This document shows, piece by piece, positions 51,457 to 60,866 of a stretch of 64,000 bases of DNA; position 1 is the stretch's first letter; every line of letters starts with the position of its first letter. Source of the DNA: Methanosarcina baikalica (lineage in GTDB: Archaea > Halobacteriota > Methanosarcinia > Methanosarcinales > Methanosarcinaceae). The translations under genes and the position numbers were made by a program. Location of the stretch: the NCBI RefSeq assembly GCF_031461075.1, contig NZ_JAVKPK010000001.1:94031-158030 (forward strand). Direction: 5' to 3'. Under the pieces are notes generated by a model that saw nothing but the letters and a program-made list of their open reading frames with translations, was not told the origin of the DNA and did not search any database.

Positions 51457-52581
51457 ATGAGTGAGCTTGAGATGCTTGAGATTATCGAAGCGGCACTTTT
51501 TGCCGCTGGGAGGGCAGTAAGCCTCGAGAAGCTTGCAAAAATTACAGGGAAGCCAAAAAAAGCCGTCCTTTCAGTAGTACAGGAACTAACGGAGGCTTAC
51601 TCTTCCAGGGGCTCGGGTATTGAGATCCTTGACCTCGGGGACCGTTACGTCATGCAGGTCAAGCCCGAATATTCCGAACTTATGCGGGAAGTTGCCCCAA
51701 AAGAGCTTTCGGCCCCGAAACTTCGCACCCTTTCCATGATTGCTTACCACCAGCCTATGCTCCAGTCAGACCTTATTGATATGAGGGGAAGCGGAGCCTA
51801 TGATCATATAAAGGACCTTATAGAGCGGGGGTTTGTAGAGTCCGTACCCTGCGGAAGGAGCAGGCAGCTTTCCACAACTTCTCTTTTTGCAGATTATTTC
51901 GGGCTTAAGAAAAACGACCCGACAGCCATAAAGGAGAAAATCCTTGAACTTTTGAGGTCTCAGGGCGGGCAGAGTGAGATCAACCTGTGGATCGGAAAAA
52001 AGACTATTGTTGTGACTCCGATGTATGAATCTCTCATGAGCATGTGCGGGATTAAGGAATACTTTGTGGCCAATGCTTACTCACCTTCGAAGGAAGAGAT
52101 CTCCCGTTTGCTTGAGGCGGATGTGCTGGTTGTCTCGGCCGGTTACTCTGATACCGTAAGGCAATACTGCGACGGAGAAATCCTTGAAATGCATTCAACA
52201 ACTTTTGAAGATCTCATAGAAGCGATTTCGTTACTTGCCGAAGAACTTCCCGATGAAGTGGCCCCTAAAACCGTGGAAGAAACTATTAAGAAGATTCGGG
52301 AGACCAGGGAAAGATATGTTTCTTCCGCTGTGCTCATTGAGAAGAAGGTAAAGCCGGCAACCGAGATGGTCTCAAAGGTCATAAATGACCTTTCTCTCGG
52401 AATTTCCGCAGACGGCGTTCTCGTTGCTCCTGACTACGGGACTTCAAGGAACGGGGTAAAAATAGAGACCGGAGCTCAAATCCTTATACCCACTCATCGC
52501 AGCGTGGAAGGTGACCTCCTCAAGAGAGTCTGCACAAAATATGATGCTATTCTTCAAGGTCTGGAAAAGTTTGAGGATTGA
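51457..52581 (+). CDS. scpB: Segregation and condensation protein B with C-terminal extension
   Basis: 374 residues. The first ~170 are a normal ScpB with two winged helices: LEIIEAALFAAGRAVSLEKLAKITGK, LRTLSMIAYHQPMLQSDLIDMRGSGAYDHIKDLIERGFVE and STTSLFADYFGL. Most ScpB proteins end near there; this one has ~200 more residues (about 175-374) with IKEKILELLRSQGGQSEINLWIGKK, then IVVTPMYESLMSMCG and a hydrophilic C-terminal domain ending VEGDLLKRVCTKYDAILQGLEKFED. The extra part does not match a family I know. Start ATG 51457 behind GGAAG; a TTG at 51418 is also in frame. Last gene of the smc unit. Confidence 0.85.
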   Translation: MSELEMLEIIEAALFAAGRAVSLEKLAKITGKPKKAVLSVVQELTEAYSSRGSGIEILDLGDRYVMQVKPEYSELMREVAPKELSAPKLRTLSMIAYHQPMLQSDLIDMRGSGAYDHIKDLIERGFVESVPCGRSRQLSTTSLFADYFGLKKNDPTAIKEKILELLRSQGGQSEINLWIGKKTIVVTPMYESLMSMCGIKEYFVANAYSPSKEEISRLLEADVLVVSAGYSDTVRQYCDGEILEMHSTTFEDLIEAISLLAEELPDEVAPKTVEETIKKIRETRERYVSSAVLIEKKVKPATEMVSKVINDLSLGISADGVLVAPDYGTSRNGVKIETGAQILIPTHRSVEGDLLKRVCTKYDAILQGLEKFED

Positions 52582-52686
52582 GACGTCTGAAATACAGCAT
52601 GGATACCCCTTTCTTGTTCAATTTCTTTAAAATCACGGGCGCCCGAAATTTAAGTTTTTCTGTCTCATTATATCCTATATATAAAT

Positions 52687-52763
52687 GCTTTATATAGTAA
52701 GCAGAGTATTTGACTATAGCTTTATATACTGGTTAGAGAATATTACCTTTGCTTTATATACTG
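52687..52763 (+). promoter_or_regulatory. Three TATA-like boxes with exact 32-bp spacing before tbp
   Basis: GCTTTATATAG (52687), GCTTTATATACTGG (52719) and GCTTTATATACTG (52751) start exactly 32 bp apart. The last lies only 12 bp before the ATG of the TATA-binding protein gene at 52775, too close to serve as its promoter, since transcription would begin inside the gene. The first or second can drive tbp. The third may be a site where TBP itself blocks its own transcription (inference). A further AT block (TATATCCTATATATAAA) precedes the array. Confidence 0.6.
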
Positions 52764-52774
52764 AGGGTTGACTA

Positions 52775-53326
52775 ATGAGCGAATCTAGCATCAAAATCGA
52801 AAACGTGGTCGCATCCACTAAACTCGCTGAAGAATTCGATTTAATTGTTATCGAATCGGAGTTCGAAGGAGCTGAGTACAACAAGCAGAAGTTCCCAGGG
52901 CTCGTTTACAGGGTTACGGACCCTAAAGCTGCATTCCTTGTCTTTACTTCCGGCAAGGTTGTCTGTACAGGAGCAAAAAATGTTGCCGACGTGCACACAG
53001 TTATAGGTAACATGGCAAAAAAACTGAACGGCATCGGGATCAAGACCTTAGAGAACCCCCAGATTACTGTCCAGAATATTGTCGCTTCCGCAGACCTGCA
53101 CACTATTTTGAACCTCAATGCAATTGCAATAGGGCTTGGGCTTGAAAACATCGAATATGAGCCCGAACAGTTCCCTGGCCTTGTGTACAGAATCGATGTG
53201 CCCAAAGTAGTTGTGCTTATCTTCAGCTCAGGAAAACTGGTGGTTACAGGCGGCAAGTCCCCTGAGGATTGTGAGAGAGGTGTCGAAGTCGTCCGCCAGC
53301 AACTAGACAACATGGGGCTTTTATAA
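52775..53326 (+). CDS. tbp: TATA-box-binding protein
   Basis: A 183-residue archaeal TBP, a general transcription initiation factor. Two direct repeats of ~90 residues form the saddle: ENVVASTKLAEEF and EYNKQKFPGLVYRVTDPKAAFLVFTSGKVVCTGAKN, then QNIVASADLHTILNLNAIA and EYEPEQFPGLVYRIDVPKVVVLIFSSGKLVVTGGKS. Methanosarcina species often have more than one TBP; whether this is the main one cannot be told. Transcribed alone after the smc unit from the promoter array just upstream. Confidence 0.95.
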   Translation: MSESSIKIENVVASTKLAEEFDLIVIESEFEGAEYNKQKFPGLVYRVTDPKAAFLVFTSGKVVCTGAKNVADVHTVIGNMAKKLNGIGIKTLENPQITVQNIVASADLHTILNLNAIAIGLGLENIEYEPEQFPGLVYRIDVPKVVVLIFSSGKLVVTGGKSPEDCERGVEVVRQQLDNMGLL

Positions 53327-53460
53327 GAACCTTCAATCTATTACAATATTATACTCCCTTTTCAGGATTCATTCTACGGAAATAAGAAAACTGATATATT
53401 TTACAATAAAACGGATTCTGCGGCACGCGTAGAGGTTCCGGCAAAGGATATGTGTAAAAC

Positions 53461-54378
53461 GTGAACAGCGCAGATGTTTGCATTCTTGTTCCCACACTTA
53501 ACGAAGCTGCAACAATAGGGCAGCTTATCAAGGACTTCAGGAAAGAAGGCTTTTCTAACATCCTGGTGATCGACGGAAACAGCAGGGACGGCACAGGGGA
53601 AATTGCAGAGGCTGAAGGGGCAAGAGTTGTCATGCAGACCGGAAAAGGTAAAGGGCAGGCAATGATTCAGGCTTTCGGGCTTATAGAAAGCCCTTACGTA
53701 ATAATGGTTGATGGTGACGGGACATATCTTGCCCGAGAGGCTCGTTTCCTTCTCGAGCCTGTGCTTGAAGGCCGTGCCGATCACGTTATAGGCAATCGGC
53801 TGGAAAATTACTCCCCTGGAGCCTTTACAAAGCTTAACCTTATGGGTAACCGTCTGATAAACATGTTTTTTGACATTGCGTACGGAGTAAAATTAAAAGA
53901 CATTCTCTCAGGTTACCGTGCTTTTACGCTCGAGAGTGTGAGGGAGCTTGAACTTAACAAGACAGGCTTCGAAATCGAGACTGAGATTTCTGTGGAATGC
54001 ATTCTTAAAAAGCAAAGGGTCGAAGAAGTCCCTATCACTTACCTTCCGAGAAGTGAAAAAGGTGCAACCAAGCTAAATCCGGTAAAAGACGGGTTCAGAA
54101 TCGGGTCTACTATCTACAAGCTTGCAAAAATGCATAACCCTATGTTTTACTTTGGAATTATAGGTTACATCTCAATCTTGGCAGGCCTGTTCACAGGAAC
54201 CTTTGTTGTAAGCGAGTGGATCGAGGGAACCGATCATATCCCACTTACCATTCTTACAACCCTGCTGATCATATTCGGCCTTCAGATGTTTATCTTCGGA
54301 ACCTTGAGCGATTTCATATTAACCCTTCATAGGCAAACAGTCCAGTTAATTATAGAAATGAATAAACAGAAAAAGTAA
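53461..54378 (+). CDS. S-layer-type family 2 glycosyltransferase (AglJ-like)
   Basis: 305 residues. The N-terminal GT2 domain has ILVPTLNEAATIGQLI, VIDGNSRDGTGEIA and the metal-binding VDGDGTY (about 81-87), with SGYRAFTLESVRELEL further on. Two C-terminal membrane helices (about 225-250 and 260-285) follow. It resembles dolichyl-phosphate sugar transferases and the archaeal AglJ family that adds the first sugar in S-layer protein N-glycosylation. GTG start at 53461. It is probably part of the glycosylation machinery for the many sequon-rich surface proteins in this window. Not in an obvious operon. Confidence 0.82.
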   Translation: MNSADVCILVPTLNEAATIGQLIKDFRKEGFSNILVIDGNSRDGTGEIAEAEGARVVMQTGKGKGQAMIQAFGLIESPYVIMVDGDGTYLAREARFLLEPVLEGRADHVIGNRLENYSPGAFTKLNLMGNRLINMFFDIAYGVKLKDILSGYRAFTLESVRELELNKTGFEIETEISVECILKKQRVEEVPITYLPRSEKGATKLNPVKDGFRIGSTIYKLAKMHNPMFYFGIIGYISILAGLFTGTFVVSEWIEGTDHIPLTILTTLLIIFGLQMFIFGTLSDFILTLHRQTVQLIIEMNKQKK

Positions 54379-54923
54379 AAAATTTCTAATTTTTCAGTTT
54401 ATATTTTTTAACTCGGAGATAGTGACTTTTTTGAAGTTAAGAGATCACTAAAACTGCTATAACATCAATATATTAACAATTTTTTGATTATTTCTAAAAA
54501 TCGGACATATTAAACTAGCTTTAAAATTATTATTTAGTTTATATTGAATGATTTATGAATTGGTTTCTATTTTTTTGTTTAGAAAGCGTACAGCTTACGC
54601 TTTCTATAAGTTAAGAACTTAAAATCTAAAGCCCAGGTAAGAAACAACCGATAGCGATTACCCTATAAGTAAGTTCTGCCTAAAAATTCTAATTGATTTT
54701 TATTTGTTCACCTTAGGTCTATAACTTTACCTTTATTAATATTTATTAGGGAATTAATCCCACCCACTTATGAATAATTAATCTAATGTAACATATATAG
54801 AGTTCAAACAAAAAGTTTGAGAGCCAATCTGAACTCCATATTCCCAGAGGCAAGAGAATCATAGACTTGCAAGTACTTAACTTACTTAATTCTGCCTCTG
54901 GAGTAAAGAAACTAAGTAAAGAC
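54379..54923. other. AT-rich spacer with strong hairpin
   Basis: 545 bp. AGAAAGCGTA (54581-54590) and TACGCTTTCT (54596-54605) form a 10-bp stem. ACATATATAG (about 54791) is a TATA box for the decayed gene that follows. GAGTTCA (54800-54806) and TGAACTC (54830-54836) form an element similar to the one at 56431-56474. No gene seen. Confidence 0.45.
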
Positions 54924-55466
54924 ATGATAACAAAGAAGAAATTTGGATTAAGAACATTGATTTTGGCAATGCTGCTGATAAGCATGTTGCTTAATACCAG
55001 CCTCTAGTGCTAAGCCATTAACTGAAAAGACAACTGAGAAAGCCTGTTGAAGAAATCGAGTAGAATGTCCCAGAGCCAGAACCGATTATAACACTAAATA
55101 CAACAGCTAAATTGCCTTATTGGTACTTACTCGAGGCAGACAAAAATCAGCAAAAAATCTTCTTTAGTTATATTGACAATTGCTATGTTTCCAATGAAGA
55201 AAAGAAAGATATTGGGATTCAATGGTCTGTAGATGGTACTAATACAGGTACTCATAATAAAATGACATATAGTGCGTGCAGAAAGATGGGAGTCAGTATA
55301 AATTATGCGCAAACTGCAAGTGATTATTCCGACGAGCCAGATAGTTGGTATACCGGATTGTATATAATAACTGGGATGTCGGACAAAAATATGGAGACGT
55401 GGTAAGGATGGACTACGTGAGGCAACAAAATACAATAAGGGGCTTGTAAATTATGTGAGAGGATAA
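54924..55466 (+). pseudogene. Decayed secreted-protein gene
   Basis: ATG 54924 begins a good signal peptide (basic K-K-K-F-G-L-R, then LILAMLLISMLLNTSL) but meets a stop at once. In another frame, after further stops, a continuous piece at about 55065-55405 encodes PYWYLLEADKNQQKIFFSY, EEKKDIGIQWSVDG and SDYSDEPDSWYTGLYI. A final frameshift leads to REATKYNKGLVNYVRG and the stop at 55464-55466. At least two frame changes are needed, so it is a pseudogene. The family is unknown. Confidence 0.6.
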
Positions 55467-55486
55467 CTCCTCTCATTTTTTAGAAT

Positions 55487-56314
55487 ATGAGGGGGCAAGT
55501 AAAAGTGAGAAAAAGAAATCTGTTACTTATTACTGTTTTGCTTATTCTTGTTGGAGGGGGCATTGTCGTGAGCATATGGTTCCATGCTATTCATATGGAT
55601 ACGAAAGATTGGAGGGATAGAAGTCAACACTATCATTGTGGATATGGTGTCAGGGTAGAGGGCCTTTCCGGAAGAAATGTGCTGGGGCCTACTGTAATAA
55701 TGGTTCCGATTCCTGCAACAAAAGAAGGCAGATTTTTCACTCCACTTGCTCAGAAAGACCCTTATTTTACCCAGGAGCTGATGCACGAAATCAACAATTG
55801 GCCTGAACAATACCGCAAAGGTCCCTATTTTGAAAATGCAACTGAAATCTTTGACAACAAAACAACGCCAGGAGGTTGGACAACCTTCATTGTAGAAACT
55901 GAGAAAGGATATATGCTTGGATTCAGGACAAATGAATCCGTGCTCCAGGATATTTCTTTTAGTGCAAATTTTGTTGCAGACTATTTTGATATTTTCGATC
56001 CTATAAGTAACGGAAGTCCAATATTATTCCCGGTTGAAAACACTTCGAATATTTCTGTAATCCCTTATGGAGAATACACCAGGTATGCCTCAAATCCAAC
56101 TTATGACAGTTATGTCTATGTAAGTGAATGTAGACAAGGAGCACCGATAGATTTCCACATCCGTTTGGAAGCAAATAATGACCCTGGGGAGTGGCCCAAA
56201 GAATACAGGGGCCAGTACCTGAACGAAATAAAAGCAACTATCAGTGGCACGGGCTTTTTAAAAGTCAAGGTTACTCTGGGACAGGAATTTTATTTTATGG
56301 CAATACCTCAATAA
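55487..56314 (+). CDS. Hypothetical membrane-anchored exported protein
   Basis: Up to 275 residues. One N-terminal membrane segment (LLLITVLLILVGGGIVVSIWF, about 12-32) after a basic start; the rest is exported, aromatic and rich in possible N-glycosylation sites (NAT, NKT, NES, NTS). No recognised domain. ATG 55487 has no ribosome site; GTG 55505 is preceded by GAGGGGG and may be the true start. It follows the decayed gene by 20 bp and may have been its operon partner. Confidence 0.65.
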   Translation: MRGQVKVRKRNLLLITVLLILVGGGIVVSIWFHAIHMDTKDWRDRSQHYHCGYGVRVEGLSGRNVLGPTVIMVPIPATKEGRFFTPLAQKDPYFTQELMHEINNWPEQYRKGPYFENATEIFDNKTTPGGWTTFIVETEKGYMLGFRTNESVLQDISFSANFVADYFDIFDPISNGSPILFPVENTSNISVIPYGEYTRYASNPTYDSYVYVSECRQGAPIDFHIRLEANNDPGEWPKEYRGQYLNEIKATISGTGFLKVKVTLGQEFYFMAIPQ

Positions 56315-56971
56315 TTCCAGAATATTAGCGATAAAATTCCTAATTATGTTAATGAAACTTCTTAACAGTAACAAAACTGGGTGTTCCTTATACTCCATTA
56401 ATAAAATTTATAATATTGACTTAAACGTTTTTGTGGAGTTCAAGCAAACTTTCCAGGCCATTTGAACTCCACAACTAGGAGTAAATGAATGATTTTTTGG
56501 AATGTTGTAAGTATCAAATACACATCGAAACTATGTTAATTTATTTATTGTGATGTTTGCCAATGGATTTGCCAATGGATTTGCCAATAGATAATAGTTC
56601 AAAAGAGTAAACTAATTTTTGAATATAGAAAATTGAGGTCTTATTTTTTCTCCCGTTAGACTATATTTTTTATGCCTGATTTTACTATGAGCCTTGCCTT
56701 CTTCAATTTTTAATTTAAAACAACTTTACTTGTTTTTTCCTCAAAACAACTTTATGATTTAGTTATGAAAGATTTATTTTGAATATATATTTTATTTTTC
56801 CGAGATCTATGGGCATTGAAGTAAAGTAAAGTTGATTAAGGTTAAAGTTAATTTTTTAAATAGCGTTATATATAATTACGCGCTTTTTATGATCTAACTC
56901 ACTTTTACCTTAATTACAGCCTAATCTTACAGATACATGTTACAGATAATAGAAAGCTTGAGGTTAATAAT
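56315..56971 (+). promoter_or_regulatory. Spacer with hairpin, 12-bp tandem repeats and thiC promoter
   Basis: 657 bp without a gene. TTGTGGAGTTCAA (56431-56443) pairs perfectly with 56462-56474 (13 bp, 18-nt loop) and may be the terminator of the upstream unit. TTGCCAATGGAT is repeated three times in tandem at 56557-56592, the third copy with one change. TTATATATAATT (56867-56878), flanked by GCG and CGC, is the likely TATA box of thiC, giving a leader of about 70-80 nt. I see no thiamine-pyrophosphate riboswitch core. Confidence 0.55.
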
Positions 56972-58258
56972 ATGACAATTGTGGAAGATGCTCAAAAAGG
57001 AATAATCACCGAAGAGATGAAGGTCGTTGCAAAGAATGAAGGACTTGACCCTGAATTTATCCGCCGTGGTATTGCAGCCGGAAGAATCGTTATTCCAACT
57101 TCCCCTTACAGGCAGGTAAAGCTCTGTGGTATCGGAGAAGGGCTCAGGACAAAGGTCAACGCATCCATCGGTGTATCCTCAGACATTGTCGATCCAAATA
57201 TGGAAGTCGAAAAAGCCCAGGCTGCGGAAGCCGCAGGCGCAGACACCCTTATGGAACTGGGGACTGGCGGAGATTTCCTCGCAATCAGGAAAATGGTCAT
57301 TGACAGCATCTCCCTTTCTGTAGGTTCAGTACCTCTCTATCAGGCTTTCATTGAGGCCGCAAGGAAGTACGGCTCAATTGTGCATATGACTGAAGAAGAA
57401 CTCTTCAAGGCGACCGAAGACCAGGCAAAGCTCGGGACCAACTTTATGGCAATCCACACCGGGATCAACAATATCACTATGGACCGGCTCAAAGCCCACG
57501 GCAGGTACGGCGGTCTCTGTTCCCGCGGCGGGGCCTTTATGACTTCCTGGATGCTCCACAACGAAAAGGAAAACCCGCTTTATGCCAATTTCGACTACCT
57601 CGTTGAGATTCTCAAGGAACATGAAGTTGTACTCTCCACAGGAAATGGAATGCGTGCAGGTGCAGTTCACGACGCAACTGACCGTGCCCAGATCCAGGAA
57701 CTCATCATCAATGCCGAACTGGCTGATAAAGCTCATAAACAGGGTCTGCAGGTCATTGTCGAAGGTCCTGGCCACGTCCCGCTCGACCAGATCGCAACCA
57801 ACGTAAAACTCATGAAGGAAATGAGCGGCCATAAGCCCTTCTATATGCTTGGTCCGCTTGTAACCGACATCGCGCCCGGCTACGACCATATAGTAACCGC
57901 AATAGGTGCATCCGTATCTGCATCTTATGGCTGTGACTTCCTCTGCTACGTGACTCCTGCAGAACACCTTGCCCTTCCAAACCTCGAAGACGTCATCACA
58001 GGGGTCAAGACCTCAAGGATTGCAGCTCACGTAGGGGATATGGTAAAGTACCCCGACAGAGCAAGAGAACAGGACCTCGCTATGGGCAGAGCAAGAAGAG
58101 AACTTGACTGGGAAAAGATGTATTCCCTTGCAATCGACCCCGAACATGCAAGAGCAGTCCGGGCCAGCAGGGCACCCGAAGACACAGACGCCTGCACAAT
58201 GTGCGGTAACTACTGCGCCCTGAAGATCGTCAACCAGAGCTATAATCTCGCAAAATAA
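56972..58258 (+). CDS. thiC: Phosphomethylpyrimidine synthase ThiC
   Basis: A 428-residue radical SAM enzyme that rearranges aminoimidazole ribotide to the thiamine pyrimidine. Conserved parts include VNASIGVSSD, ADTLMELGTGGD, HTGIN, SRGGAFMTSWM, VEGPGHVPLDQI, YMLGPLVTDIAPGYDHI and ASYGCDFLCYVTPAEHL. The [4Fe-4S] motif is at the C-terminus, as in all ThiC: CTMCGNYC (Cys408, 411, 415), CX2CX3C, the variant seen in short archaeal and clostridial forms. It is a single-gene unit with its own promoter and terminator. Confidence 0.95.
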   Translation: MTIVEDAQKGIITEEMKVVAKNEGLDPEFIRRGIAAGRIVIPTSPYRQVKLCGIGEGLRTKVNASIGVSSDIVDPNMEVEKAQAAEAAGADTLMELGTGGDFLAIRKMVIDSISLSVGSVPLYQAFIEAARKYGSIVHMTEEELFKATEDQAKLGTNFMAIHTGINNITMDRLKAHGRYGGLCSRGGAFMTSWMLHNEKENPLYANFDYLVEILKEHEVVLSTGNGMRAGAVHDATDRAQIQELIINAELADKAHKQGLQVIVEGPGHVPLDQIATNVKLMKEMSGHKPFYMLGPLVTDIAPGYDHIVTAIGASVSASYGCDFLCYVTPAEHLALPNLEDVITGVKTSRIAAHVGDMVKYPDRAREQDLAMGRARRELDWEKMYSLAIDPEHARAVRASRAPEDTDACTMCGNYCALKIVNQSYNLAK

Positions 58259-58276
58259 ATACAGTACTTCTTAAAG

Positions 58277-58304
58277 GAAAGTAAGGCCTTTTGGCCATGC
58301 TTTC
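58277..58304 (+). terminator. thiC terminator hairpin
   Basis: GAAAGTAAGGCC and GGCCATGCTTTC form a 12-bp stem with one mismatch and one G-U around a TTTT loop, 18 bp after the thiC stop and followed by TTCTGTTTTTACTTTTT. The bases from there to 58593 are AT-rich and hold no gene. Confidence 0.6.
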
Positions 58305-58593
58305 TTCTGTTTTTACTTTTTCGATTTTTGATTTATATTATCATTTACCCTGTTACTTGCAACGGGATACGCCAGCTCAACTTTGGCTTTTCTTTTAATT
58401 CAGGCATTTTTTATATTGTTTTTCAGTCCCAATTTTTGCCTTTCTGGTAGTTTAAAATCGATAGTTTTTTACATAAATATCTTTAAAATATCGGAAGTTA
58501 TCTTTTCTATAATTTACTGAAACGTTGAACAGTCTTCTTACATGATACATAATCCAGAAGGACATTTTAGATTCTATCAAGGGTAGAGGTTTT

Positions 58594-60654
58594 ATGAAAC
58601 GAAAATCAGTTAAAGGGCTCGTTGCTCTCGGAGTAATTAAGGGGTTCCTTACTCTCGGAATATTACTATTTTTTACAGTCTTTTCAGAATGCGGAGCTTC
58701 TGCAGAGGTGGCGAAGCCTTCGGAAATAATGAGCGAAGAATGCACATTTGAAGAGCTTAATCCCGACGAGGTTACCACTGAATGGAACGATTCATATCTC
58801 TTCAGCAACAGGGAAGATGCCTTAGAAGAACTTGAGGCATTAAAAAAGAGATCCGAAGAAATAAACGAAACTTTCCGTCCGGAATTTGAAAATCTGTCGG
58901 GACCTGTTTTACTGAGTTATATGGAAGCTGAAAAGGAATTTTCAAGGTCTTTTGATATTCTGTACATTTACGCATATACTCAGCTCAGTAAAAATGTTAA
59001 TGATCAGTTCCTTGTTTCCCTTCTTACTGACTCTCAAGATCTGGCTACTGAACATGGGAAAGCCACTGCGTTTGCAACCGTAAAGTTGACATCACTCTCA
59101 AATGATGAGTGGGAAAGGCTCTTTTCTGAAGAACCCGGGCTTGAGAAATATCGGCCGCATCTTGAAGCTACCTATATGAGGTTTGCAGATCACAGGTCAA
59201 TGAATGAATCCCAGGCTGTATATCTTTCAGATATTGAAAATCAGCGCATGAAACTGGAGACTGAAGCACTTTCGAAGATCACGAACAACGTCACGATGGC
59301 AGGAAATATAACGCTTGAGGACGGGGAGGAGTTTTCAGTCAATTCCCAGTCCTACAACATTCTGCTTTCAACAGACCAGTGCCGAGAAGACAGGAAAAAA
59401 TGTTATGATAAGAGATTTTACCACCTGATCAACGAGTCCGATTCGATGGCATCCCTCTACTCCGAAAAAGCCCGGCTTGACGACCTTGCCTCCAGGCAGT
59501 TGAACTACACGGATTCTTATGATTCCTGCCTCTACGGGCTCTATCTCAACAGAACTCAGATTGATGATATGAATACGGTTTTCAAGGAGAAAAAATACGT
59601 ATTTGAAGACTACAATAAGTTCAGGAGAGAAAAGCTAGGGCTTGAAACTCTCAAGCCATACGACCTCATGCTGCAGTTAACGGATCAACCTGGTAGAAAT
59701 TACACTTATGTAGAATCTTTGCAGGAGATCCAGAAATCCTATTCCAGAATGGATCCCATTTTCAATGAAATCTTTTTAAAAACGGTAACTGGCAATTTCA
59801 TAGACGTATATCCTGACCCTGAACACGGAAAACAGCCAGGAGGTTACTGTTACGAACTCTGTGCCCTGAAGGCCCCGGCTCTGATTTTTATCAACTACAA
59901 CGGTATTATCAGTGACCAGAAGGCTCTTACTCATGAACTGGGGCATGGGGCCAATTTCTACCTGATGGGCAACTCCGTAGATTACACCTACTGCTTCGGT
60001 CAGATATACGAAATGGAAATTCCTTCAACTTTCAATGAAGAACTCTTTGTTGATTATGTGGTCGAAAACTCTGATAAAGAAACCGCAGTTGCGGTACTTT
60101 CCCAGCATATAGGAGAATATCAGAACTACTTGACCAGGCAGCCCATGATTACGGAATTTGAATATAAAGCACACCAGCTATGCGCTGAAAACGGAAATGT
60201 CAGCGGAGCCGAACTCAATGCGCTCTGGACAAGTCTATCTAAAGAATACGGGAGCGACTCAGTTGAATATTACGATGAAAATTCTGCGGAATGGGCTTAT
60301 ATTAACCACATTTACCTCACAAACAATTACTATACTTTTAACTACGCAGTTTCAAAGGCAATAACTCTCTCCCTCTTCAAACAGTACAGGGAAGATCCGA
60401 AAACTTTCAATGAGAACTACATAGCCTATCTTTCGGCAGGTTCGACAATGCTTCCTGAAGAGAAACTCAAAAAGTATTTCGGGATCGAAATCAACAGGCA
60501 GCTCTTTGAAGATGCAATGGTCGTCGTGGAGTTGAGGATTAAGGAATTGAATGAACTGGAAAAAGACAAGGATGGACCTGAGTCTGATTCTGCCGTGGAA
60601 AACCTGAATATTTATTCGGGATCTTTCTGGAACATCGGACGTAAAATTAAATGA
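58594..60654 (+). CDS. Exported M3-family oligoendopeptidase
   Basis: A 686-residue zinc peptidase of the PepF/thimet (M3) family. The zinc motif HELGHG is near residue 448, in ALTHELGHGANFYLMGN, and the third ligand Glu lies in EIPSTFNEELFVDYV about 25 residues later. Unlike most M3 enzymes it begins with a signal sequence (basic MKRKSVKG, then VIKGFLTLGILLFFTVFSE), with a possible cleavage near C-G-A-S-A, so it should act outside the cytoplasmic membrane. It would degrade oligopeptides at the cell surface. The last ~30 residues are polar and not part of the family core. The start follows GAGGT. Confidence 0.85.
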   Translation: MKRKSVKGLVALGVIKGFLTLGILLFFTVFSECGASAEVAKPSEIMSEECTFEELNPDEVTTEWNDSYLFSNREDALEELEALKKRSEEINETFRPEFENLSGPVLLSYMEAEKEFSRSFDILYIYAYTQLSKNVNDQFLVSLLTDSQDLATEHGKATAFATVKLTSLSNDEWERLFSEEPGLEKYRPHLEATYMRFADHRSMNESQAVYLSDIENQRMKLETEALSKITNNVTMAGNITLEDGEEFSVNSQSYNILLSTDQCREDRKKCYDKRFYHLINESDSMASLYSEKARLDDLASRQLNYTDSYDSCLYGLYLNRTQIDDMNTVFKEKKYVFEDYNKFRREKLGLETLKPYDLMLQLTDQPGRNYTYVESLQEIQKSYSRMDPIFNEIFLKTVTGNFIDVYPDPEHGKQPGGYCYELCALKAPALIFINYNGIISDQKALTHELGHGANFYLMGNSVDYTYCFGQIYEMEIPSTFNEELFVDYVVENSDKETAVAVLSQHIGEYQNYLTRQPMITEFEYKAHQLCAENGNVSGAELNALWTSLSKEYGSDSVEYYDENSAEWAYINHIYLTNNYYTFNYAVSKAITLSLFKQYREDPKTFNENYIAYLSAGSTMLPEEKLKKYFGIEINRQLFEDAMVVVELRIKELNELEKDKDGPESDSAVENLNIYSGSFWNIGRKIK

Positions 60655-60866
60655 ATTTAAATATTTTAGGTGAACGTTTGAGGCTGCTTGCGGGCTTTAA
60701 GTGTCCCTCAGCCTTTAATTTATTTTCTTTTTACTCAGAGCAGGATTTTCTCCACATCTCAGGCCATGACTTAAGCTCAACCAGCGCTTTTTGCCACACC
60801 ATTGAATAAACATTTCTGCCAGAAGCGCTACAACTCTATTTGCAACTGCTGCAGGAGGCAAACAAA

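Noticed and set aside
56315..56971. Possible thiamine-pyrophosphate riboswitch before thiC
   Set aside because: I looked for the conserved CTGAGA-type core and pyrimidine-binding helix and saw neither; an ordinary TATA box with a short leader is sufficient.
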